Assembly (NCBI GenBank): GCA_002428525.1
Contig: DIWU01000025.1
Coordinates: 1-49,186, forward strand
From: a bacterium UBP14_UBA6098
GTDB taxonomy: Bacteria; UBP14; UBA6098
Reading direction: 5' to 3'
Length of the DNA: 49,186 bases
Shown here: piece after piece, positions 17,201 to 26,100 of the stretch
Numbering within the stretch: the first letter of the stretch is position 1
How the letters are laid out: every line of letters begins with the position of its first letter
Notes under the pieces: generated by a model
The model's database searches: none
Told to the model about the DNA's origin: nothing
The model's input: only the letters and a program-made list of their open reading frames with translations
Made by a program: the position numbers and the translations under genes

Positions 17201-17955
17201 ATCTTGAAGTCCCCAATCTCAGTTCTGCCTTCATCGAAGTTGGCGAGATCCTCGACGGCGCTGTGTCTTTCGGTGATTTTTTTATCCATTAGGATCATGC
17301 CGTCGCGAAGAACGATAACTCGCTTGGCATAACGGGCGATATCCGGCTCGTGGGTCACCATGATGATCGTCCTGCCCTGATCGTTTAAGCGCTGGAATAT
17401 CATCATGATATCGATCGAGGTTCGCGTGTCGAGGTTTCCCGTGGGCTCGTCTGCGAGGATTATCGCGGGGTCGTTGACGAGTGCGCGCGCGATGGCGACT
17501 CTTTGCTGTTGGCCGCCGGAGAGCTGATTCGGCTCGTGCCCCATTCGGTCGGCGAGGCCCACTATCTCGAGCGAAGACCTTGCTTTTTCGATGGGATTTC
17601 CAATTCGTTCCTTGCGGTCGTAAAATAGGGGAAGCAGGACATTTTCCAGAGCCGACGAGCGCGGGATAAGATTGAAGCCTTGAAAGATAAAGCCTATCTT
17701 GTGGTTTCGGACATCGGCGTATTCGTCGGGTTTGAGGGTGGAGGTATCGATCCCCTCGAGGATATACTCGCCGGAGGTAGGTTTGTCGAGGCACCCGATG
17801 AGGTTCATGAATGTCGATTTGCCGCTTCCGGAAGCGCCCATTATTGCGATGAATTCGCCCGACTCGACCGTGACATCGACGCCCCTCAAGGCGCGAACCT
17901 CCTCGGCGAGAATATAGGACTTTGACAATTTCCTTGTTTCGATGACCGTGGACAT
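17197..17955 (-). CDS. MacB/LolD-type ABC transporter ATP-binding protein
   Basis: This 252-residue ATPase energises the MacB-type permease. All ATPase motifs are present: Walker A GASGSGKST (40-48), Q-loop Gln92, signature LSGGQQQR (145-152), Walker B IILADEP (165-171) and the switch His202. The sequence EPTGNLD is typical of the LolD/MacB group. The ATG at 17955 lies three bases after the adaptor stop; GAGG in the last adaptor codons serves as its ribosome site. It is the third gene of a four-gene unit. Confidence 0.95.
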   Translation of the reverse strand: MSTVIETRKLSKSYILAEEVRALRGVDVTVESGEFIAIMGASGSGKSTFMNLIGCLDKPTSGEYILEGIDTSTLKPDEYADVRNHKIGFIFQGFNLIPRSSALENVLLPLFYDRKERIGNPIEKARSSLEIVGLADRMGHEPNQLSGGQQQRVAIARALVNDPAIILADEPTGNLDTRTSIDIMMIFQRLNDQGRTIIMVTHEPDIARYAKRVIVLRDGMILMDKKITERHSAVEDLANFDEGRTEIGDFKI

Positions 17956-17958
17956 AAA

Positions 17959-19257
17959 CTACCTCATCCGCATGGGTCCCGATCCGGGGCCACCCATCAG
18001 CAGATTGTTGGAATTCGAGCCTGTCTTCGGCATCTTTGCGACTATTTGCATTCCCTCTTTAAGCTCGCCGCGCATATCGATGATCTCGGTATTCTTGCCA
18101 TCGGAGACGCCCTTTCTCGCGAAATGGGGAGTCAGCTCGTTTTTTTCATTGAGTGTCCAGAGGATAGCCATATCGCTGGACATCGCGCGGGAAAGGCCCG
18201 ATCCTCCGGCGCTTGGAGTGGTGGAGTCGGTAGAATTTACAGAGGCGGTTGACGAATCCCGCGCGGTCGAATCGGCCGGCCGGGGTTGTCTCGTGGTGTC
18301 GGACCTGTTTCGCGCCATACGCTCCCTCATCGCGGTTAAAACCTCTTGTGGCGGTTGGAAGCTGAGCACAGTGTTGGGAACGGTCAGCACATCGATCTTC
18401 TCGTCGATGAGGAAATCCACGGTTGCAGTCATTCCGGGCATGAGGAGGTTGTTTTTGTTCTCGGATTCGCAAACTACGGTATAGTTAACTACATTGGAGA
18501 CAACCTGCGGCTGGAGTCTGATCTGAACGACTTTACCGGTAAAGGAGCTGTCGGGGTAGGCCGGCACTTCGAAGCTTATCGTCATTCCGGTATCGAGAAG
18601 GCCGATATCGCTTTCGTCAACCTGCGCGAGGATGCGCATTCGCGCGAGGTCTTCCGCGATCACAAAAAGAGTCGGCGAGGAGAAGCTTGCCGCGACTGTC
18701 TGCCCGGGCTCGATTTGCCGGTCGATCACCATGCCGTCTATCGGCGAGGTGATGAGGGCGTAGGCGAGGTTTTGCTCGGCGCGTTCGAGGGAGATAAGGG
18801 CGCTGGAGTAGGTCGCTCTTGCGCCCTCCATAGTGGTTCGGGCTTGATCGAGCTTGAATTCCGAGGACAGGCCGCGCTCGAAGAGCGACTTTTCGGCCTC
18901 GAACCGAATCTTCTCGAGGTCGTATTGGGCTTTGGTTTTATCGACCGTGTTTTTAGCGTCCTTGCGGTGTGTCGAAAGGACTGTCGTGTCGAGCACTGCG
19001 AGCAGTTGGCCCTTTTTGACATGGTTGTTGAAATCCACGAGGACCTTATCGACGATACCCGAGACCTGCGTGCCTATCTCGACTGTGCCGATCGGTTCCA
19101 GCTCGCCGGTGGCGGAGACTGTATTCACGATATTGCCCTTTTGTATCGTGACGAACTCGTAGCCGTCCGTGAGTTTTTCTTTATTTCTGAAGAAGAAAAA
19201 CCAGACCGCCGCACCCGCGACACAAAGGATCAACAGGATTATGACAAGTTTTTTCAT
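17959..19257 (-). CDS. MacA-type periplasmic adaptor protein (HlyD/RND family)
   Basis: This 432-residue protein has an N-terminal membrane anchor (about 4-22) and a periplasmic lipoyl / alpha-hairpin / beta-barrel layout. The lipoyl half-motif VSATGELEPIGTVEIG is near residues 48-63. The coiled hairpin (about 100-170) is followed by the second lipoyl half with SPIDGMVIDR. It links the MacB-type permease to an outer membrane channel. Unusual is a Ser/Thr/Asp-rich, probably disordered stretch (about 312-354) inserted before the last membrane-proximal strand segment. The ATG overlaps the stop of the upstream gene by four bases. Confidence 0.93.
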   Translation of the reverse strand: MKKLVIILLILCVAGAAVWFFFFRNKEKLTDGYEFVTIQKGNIVNTVSATGELEPIGTVEIGTQVSGIVDKVLVDFNNHVKKGQLLAVLDTTVLSTHRKDAKNTVDKTKAQYDLEKIRFEAEKSLFERGLSSEFKLDQARTTMEGARATYSSALISLERAEQNLAYALITSPIDGMVIDRQIEPGQTVAASFSSPTLFVIAEDLARMRILAQVDESDIGLLDTGMTISFEVPAYPDSSFTGKVVQIRLQPQVVSNVVNYTVVCESENKNNLLMPGMTATVDFLIDEKIDVLTVPNTVLSFQPPQEVLTAMRERMARNRSDTTRQPRPADSTARDSSTASVNSTDSTTPSAGGSGLSRAMSSDMAILWTLNEKNELTPHFARKGVSDGKNTEIIDMRGELKEGMQIVAKMPKTGSNSNNLLMGGPGSGPMRMR

Positions 19258-20078
19258 TCTACTACTTTCTTGTTTTCGGGAGACGATGAGAGAGCAACCT
19301 TGAACTTAAGTTTGATCGAGGAAGTCGATTGCGAGGGGCCTGAGCCCATCGGGCCGCCGCCGGGGGGTCCTCCTCCGGAGGGGGCTTGCCTTCCTTCGCC
19401 GAAATCGCCGCCGGAGGGCCTGCCCCTCCCCTCGCCACGGGACGATTCGCCAAAGCCCTCCTTGGGCATTCCGCCCTCGATCTCGAACGAGCTTTCAATC
19501 TTCATAGTGAGGGTCTCGGGCAGTCGAGGGGAAATCGCGAAATATCCCTTTGTCAAGGGGATTGCCATCTCGATCGCGAAGTCGTCGTCGAGGAAGGCGG
19601 TCTCGATTATAAGGCCCTCTTTGGCCGCAAAATCCCTTCCGAGGATGATCTCGTTCTTTTTCTTATCGATGTAAACGAACTCATTGCCGATCGACCATTC
19701 GGGCTTGGGCTTTTCCGAGGGTATCTGCTCGTTCGACCGCCGTTCGGGTCGATCGCCGATGGGATTTCCCGCAATTTTGATACCGAAACCGCCCTGCTTC
19801 GAGGAGATGTTCAGTTTAAGCCCTCCTCTTTGAAAGACCGAGGCCGTGGCGATCTCTTTTGTCGCGATCAAAACGAACATTGTGGTTGAGTCGTTTTGAA
19901 GGCCGATTCGGAGGGCCTCGTCCTCGAACCAGTAAACGTCGCGGTTCCATTCGCGGGCCGAGCCGTCGATCTCGATTTGACCGGAATATTCTGTGCTCTC
20001 GAGATTCGCGGCAAAGCAGGGTGTTATCGCCATGGTCAAGACGAGTAATGCGAAAAGCGGTTTTATTAAGCGAAACAT
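19254..20078 (-). CDS. Exported CBM9/DOMON-like protein heading the MacAB-type operon
   Basis: This 274-residue protein has a signal peptide (cleavage probably after CFA, residue 23) and a beta-rich domain. Its beginning, IEIDGSAREWNRD, resembles CBM9-fold proteins that bind sugars or haem. A linker (about 213-250) is rich in Gly, Pro, Ser and Arg and contains PSGGG/PPGGGP runs. It is followed by a last strand. I do not recognise the family. It is the first gene of the unit and overlaps the adaptor gene by ATGA, so it is probably made in step with the pump and may be its periplasmic accessory or cargo. Its ribosome site is weak (GAAGAG). Confidence 0.75.
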   Translation of the reverse strand: MFRLIKPLFALLVLTMAITPCFAANLESTEYSGQIEIDGSAREWNRDVYWFEDEALRIGLQNDSTTMFVLIATKEIATASVFQRGGLKLNISSKQGGFGIKIAGNPIGDRPERRSNEQIPSEKPKPEWSIGNEFVYIDKKKNEIILGRDFAAKEGLIIETAFLDDDFAIEMAIPLTKGYFAISPRLPETLTMKIESSFEIEGGMPKEGFGESSRGEGRGRPSGGDFGEGRQAPSGGGPPGGGPMGSGPSQSTSSIKLKFKVALSSSPENKKVVE

Positions 20079-20130
20079 AGCTCTTCTATCCTTAAGTTTA
20101 TATTTAGACGGTGGAGTCGATTAAAGGTTT

Positions 20131-20167
20131 ATAAAAATAAAAAAAAGCCCGACCTGAGCCGGGCTTT
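20131..20167 (-). terminator. Terminator of the 2861-residue protein gene
   Basis: On the minus strand AAAGCCCG (20160-20167) pairs with CGGGCTTT (20144-20151) across eight bases. A long T-rich tract (plus-strand A residues 20131-20143) follows. It begins 24 bases after the stop codon. Confidence 0.85.
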
Positions 20168-20191
20168 ATAGGCGGCGTGAACGCTATCTCG

Positions 20192-23100
20192 TTATGGGAT
20201 ATAGACTTTTGCGCGAATAGTTAGGACTATTCTCTGGTTCGAGAAATAGGTCGAGTTCAACGGGGACAAGAACTGAACCCACATCGACTGCTCGACCTCC
20301 GGTGCGACATTCCATCCCCCGGGGCCGTAAGTCGTAGGCGAACTCCACAGTATAGACGATCTGACATAATCCTGTATCGGATCGAAGGCGATCGGCGGGG
20401 CAACGACCTCGTTATTGAAGACAGTGCGCACGACATACTTGTTCAGTGCGGGGGCGACACCCGGAGTCCAAGCTATTCCCGGGAATGAGATATACAGGCC
20501 CCAAGTAGCGGCGATGTCGCCGCAGTTGCTGACCCGAATCATCTGAGAGGAATCGGTGACCAAAACCTCGCAAAACGTCACCGTGTCGAAGTCGATGTAA
20601 TCGGCGTCGAGGCATATCGCGAGATTGACCTCGACGGGATTGTAGTCCGCAACGAGCACTGTCGGCGCTGTGATCGCGGCGGTTGTGTGGCCGACCGCGC
20701 CGCCGTCCGAGAAGTTATTGAAATAGAACACCGTATCGTTTGCGTCGTTGACATCGATCGGGGAGACGGAGACCCATGTCGCGGTTCCGTTTTCGATCCA
20801 GCGATTTATGCCGGAACAGCGGATGCAGGTTGTGTCGCCGACTGTGATCGAACCATAGGACTGATCGGGGTTCTTGCGAAGCAGGAGTTTGCGATAGGTT
20901 TTATATTGTGCGAGCAGGGTTTCCGGCTCGGTGATATGGATGAGGTTCACCCGGCCGCCGCCGTCGGACCATTCGTCGAAGATATAACGGTCGTTTCCGG
21001 AGGGGGTGAAATCGGTGTCCGAGACTGCGATATATGTTGTATCGCCCTCGTTGAACCAATTTTCCGCATAATAACCGACCGGTGGCATATGGCCGAACCC
21101 GAGGCGACCGTAAACATTTTCGAGAGGCCGCTTTTCGAGCCTAATCAAGAAGCGCCTGTTGTAGTGGGCGATAAGCGTCATATTTCCCGCGACCGGCCCG
21201 ACTAAATGCGTCCTTGCGCCGGAGTCCGACCAACGATTGAAGATGTGCCTTGTCGTAGGTGTAGTGTCCGGGTCGGAGACGGAGATCGTGTGGCTACTAC
21301 CGAATACCCACCACAGGATTAGCTCGTCCACTCCAGCATGGCGGATACCGTCGATCTCGATATACCCCTCGGTATGCGGCGGGTTCTTCATTATATTGAT
21401 CATCGCTCCGCGGAGATAGACCGCGGTGACCTTGTATGTCGAATCGACCATGAAGCTTGTGCTGAAAGAATCCGGCAAGGGCGGCCCGTCTTCCCAACGG
21501 ATGAAAATATAATAGGTTCCACCGCCGACATCGACGATCGAATCGCTCTCGATCTCTGCGGTTTCACCCTGAATATACCATCCCTCGCCGACTTGTGTAG
21601 GCACTCCGGTGCCGCAACCACGGTATTCGAGGTCGATTAGATAGCTATTCATCCATCGCCAGTTGATCGTTGTGTTTTCGTTGATAGTGAACTCGAAATG
21701 AGCGCTATCACCGGTTGCGGGAGCCGAACCTGTGCCGCGCCATCCGGCGCAGAGCCTTCTGATCCCAAGACTTGCAAAGATTGTATCTTCCACGAAGGCG
21801 GAGATGCGCCTGCCGATCGGGTGGTATGTCACACCTCGGTGCGGGACGGGGCTACCGAAATCGCTGACAACCGTCAATGTAACGACATCGGCCGTCGGCG
21901 ACCAAAGCCATGTCACTCGAGACGGCATCTCGATAGTCGCGGTGAAGGTCGTATCGTAGCCCACCGCGGGGACACTGCCGGCGCCCTCCCAGCCCGTGCA
22001 GATATTACTCGACCAAGGGCTTGTGACATGGAATGTAATGACTGTGTCGTCGGGAACCCAATGCAGGCCGACTGTAGGCTCCGGATCGCCCAAGCCGCCC
22101 GCTGAAACGACTGTCAGCGGCCAACGCGTCTGGCCGTTCCACATCCAAGTAAGCTCGGAGTTGGTTGTGATCGTGAAGCTGACTGCGTTCGAGTCGCCAA
22201 TCGCGGGGACACTGCCGGTGCCCGACCAACCGGTGCATCTTTGCCATCCGAAGTCGAAGACAGAGTCCTCGACTGTGGCTCGAATGAAGGTTCCAATAGG
22301 AACGACAAGGGTTCCCGAGGGAAGCGGATGGCCATAGGGCGAATACACGACGAGCGTGCAAACACCCGCGGTGGCGCGCTCCCAAATCCAGTCGATTGTC
22401 GCCGGGTCCTCGAGCTCGAAGCTGAAGGCTGTGCCGAATCCGCTCGGAGCGCTTCCGGTTCCATTCCATCCGATGCAATACCAGTCTCCGACTGGGCTCG
22501 CGACACTCGCGTCGATAGTCGAGGAGCTGTCGAACCATGTCGTGCCGACCGGCGGGACCGGCGAGCCGTGCGCGCTCGTGACGACGACGGACATCTGTTG
22601 CTTAAATAGCCAGAAAAGCTCGGTGAAACCGTTGATGTTCCAAGTGAGGGTGTTTGTGTAGCCAACCGGCGGAATCCCCGTGCCGATTGCGTTCCAGCCT
22701 GTGCAGACCATACGCCTGCCGGGGCCGGACGGCACTACCGCATTGACGGTGCATGTGACTGCCGTGCCGGTGAGGAAGTTCGTCGTGTCGGCCGGCGGAT
22801 GGGGCGTTCCCCAATCGCTGTGAACAACCAGACGCGAGATCTCGTCCGACCAAAGCCAGCGCAAAGTGCCGGGGGCATCGAGCACCGCGACGAAGGAATC
22901 GAGGATTCCGCTCGGAATGCTCCCTGTGCCCTCCCAGCCGACACACCAGAAATCGCCGTCCGGGCTTGTGACGCTGAATGAGACGGTATCGCCGATATCG
23001 AACCAATGCTCCCCTGCTACCGGAACCGGCGAGCCATAACCGCCCTCCGATTCGATTGTCACCTTGACCTGCTGTTGCCATAGCCAGTTGAGTGTCGAGA

Positions 23101-26100
23101 AGGTGCTTATCAGGAAAGTGACATGGCCGGTGGAGCCGGTCGCAGGGACGCTTCCGGTGCCGGTCCAGCCAAGATTGACATAACGCATATCAGTGCTGAA
23201 GGGATAGAAGACGGTATCCGATAGCGTCGAGCAAACGACCGTGGAACCCATGCGATACCAGTAGGTTCCGCGGGGCGGCCATGTCGAGTCGGAGACCGAT
23301 GTTATTGTAAGGGAAACCACAGCGGTCAGATCGTCCCAATCCCATGTCAGGGTTGAGGGCATGGTCATCGTGAAATAGGCGTAAGTCGAAGGGCTGTAAG
23401 GCGGAACACTGCCGGTGCCGTGATAGCCGAGGCAATACCAGCTTCCGTCCGGCGAGGTCACCCAAGCCATAATGGTTGTATCGCGAACGCACCAGTATTC
23501 GCCGGCGGTGGGAACCGGGCTGTCGTGGTCGCCGGGGTTGATGATCGTGAGCTTGTATTCCGTTCTCCAGCGCCAAGTGATTGTGGTATTTGTGGTTATA
23601 TCGAAATCCACAGTTCCGCCGGAGCCGGAGGCCGGAGCGCTACCGGTGGCTGTCCATCCGAGGCGAATCGCGCGGTGCCCCGGCGCGATGTCGAGGGTTT
23701 CGCCCGGGCATGTTGCGGTGATATGGGTTCCGGGGTCGTAGTATGTCGTTCCCGAAGGCACCACTCCCGGATACTCGCTGATGACGGTGAGAGTAAGTTG
23801 CGGCGACCATTGCCATTTGACTGTGCCGGAATCGGTGACCGACCAAGTGACGATAGTGTCCGTTCCGGTCGCCGGCACCGAGCCTGTTCCGATCCAGCCG
23901 GTGCAATAGGCGTGCCCGAAGGTGTCCGGGCTTGTGATGCGCGCGGTGAAAAGGCTTTCCTGATAGGCCCAATAGGAGCCTGCGGCCGGTGTCGCGACGC
24001 CGTATCCGCCGTCGTCGATGTTGACTTTGAATTGACGGAGCCAAACCGCGGTCTCGGTGATCGGCGAGTTCATTGTGCAGTAACCCGGATTGTCGGTTCC
24101 GCTGTAGGAAATCGCACCGGTGCCGATCCAGCGGTTGAAAACCCACCTATCGCGCGCTGTTATATCGGCCTCGGTAGTGCTCGAGAAGCTGGGTGTCGAG
24201 CCGGCGTAGAACCATCCGGTTCCAGTGACGAATCCGTGGCCACCGTTTTGAACATCGAGGTAATATTGGGTGTTGAAGTTCGCGGTGAAAGTCGAATCAG
24301 AGACCGGGGCGATAGTCCTCGTTCGTGCGGAAACGCCGTCCGCCCAACCGGCAAATACATAGCGCGTATCGATGCCGTCGTATTGGATGCTGTCGGTCGA
24401 GATCGTGTGCGAGCTACCGGTGAGCCAAACAACGGTATGCGGCGAAAGATAGCGAATGCCGTCCACGATGACCGAATCCGCGGTGCCGTCGGTGCGAATC
24501 ACGATAGTCACTTCGGCAAGCTGATAGTAAGCAGTCGCAGTTCGAGGGGCGTCCATAAGGATAGTTGTCGCGGAGAGGAATGGGTTCGCGAAGGTTCCGC
24601 CAGTCCATTCGACAAAGTCGTATCTGCGCATCATTCCGTCGAAGATCGGATCTTGCGTAGTGATCGGGGGATTGCTACCGGCGGGATACCATCCGGCGCC
24701 GGTTTGCGTTGGAATCGCGGAGCCGCAGTCGGCGTAAGCCAAGATGAGGCGATACTCGGTGCGCCATGTCGCGACGGCGGTTCGGGCCGCATTCATCGTG
24801 ACGGGATTCGAGGCGCTGGAGCTGGTGCCGGTCGCGTCGCCGGTCCAGCTGTTGAAGATATACCTTGTATCGCCGGCCACGATTATGGAATCCGTGACGC
24901 ATGCGGTTGTAGTCGCGCCGTGGTTATACCAACCCTCCCTGCCGACACAGGGCGCTGAACGCCCGCCCTCGTCGATATCGAACCACCATTGTTCTTGGTA
25001 GTTGCCGGTAATCGTCGCGGCGGAGGTGACCGTGCCGGAGGGCGGCGCGGAACAGAACCATCTGTGCGAGGAGCCGCTTGCGCTCGAGGTCCAAGAATAG
25101 CTATAGGAATGTGAAGTACCGGTCGCGAAATAGACCGTGTAATCGTGGCCGTCCCAAATCTGGTGGGGCGTGCCGTCGATGATTACCGTCGCGTAATTCC
25201 CCGAAGAAAGTGCTGTGCCGGAGGTGGTTGTGACAGCGCGGAATGTGACGGCGTAATCGCTTCGCCAGTTCGCGCGGGCGACCCTCGCGGCGGTCATCGT
25301 GACATTGCTCGAACGGCTCGAGCTTGTGCCTGTGGCATCGACATCCCAATGATCGAAGATATATCGCGTCGATCCGACGACGACTATCGAGTCGCTGACA
25401 CAGCCATAGGTGACCGAACCGAGGTCATACCAACCCTCGAGGCTTGCGCAGGGGCTTGATCTTCCGTTCTCGTTGATATCGAACCACCACTGCTCGCTGT
25501 AGTAGCCGCGAATCGTGTCCGGCGAGGAGACAGTCCCCGAGGGGGGCGACGGGCAGAACCACCTGTGCGTGCTACTCGAGGCCGAGCTGACTGTGGAATA
25601 GCTGTAGCTGTGTGAGCTTCCGCCGGCGACCCAAACCGAATAGCGGCTTCCATCCCAGATTGTGTGTCCGCTACCGTCAACAGTCACCGTGGCGTAATTC
25701 GAGCTCGAAAGCGCTGTCCCGAGCGAGGTTATCGCCTCGAAAACGATCAGGTATTCCAAATTGAAATAGGCTGTGTAGGTAGCGGTTCCGGTGTAGGGCG
25801 AGACGATGTTGTGCGACATCGCGCCGCCGTCGGACCACGAGGACCATGTGTAGCGGTTCATTCCGCTGGTTTGAGGCGAGGTTGTGCCGATGGAATGATT
25901 TGTTCCGGGGAGCCAGCAGAATTGGGCGGGCGCGGTGTATGTGACGCCGTCAACGATGATCTGCCTTCCGGCCGGGTTCGACGTGACAGTTGTGACGGGC
26001 AGGGGCATAGTGTTGTAGGAGCCGGACGAACCGCTACTACCGGAGACATAACCGGTTCCGCCTGAGCCGCCGTTTCTATCTATTGTGGCCGCGAGATTGT

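Noticed and set aside
18346..19674. Plus-strand open frame of 442 codons opposite the adaptor gene
   Set aside because: It spans two well-supported minus-strand genes and crosses their overlap; no domain is recognisable.
23420..24958. Plus-strand open frame of 512 codons inside the giant gene
   Set aside because: It is a shadow of the repeat region. The product is Arg/Gly/Asp-rich without motifs, as expected from GC-rich antisense codons.
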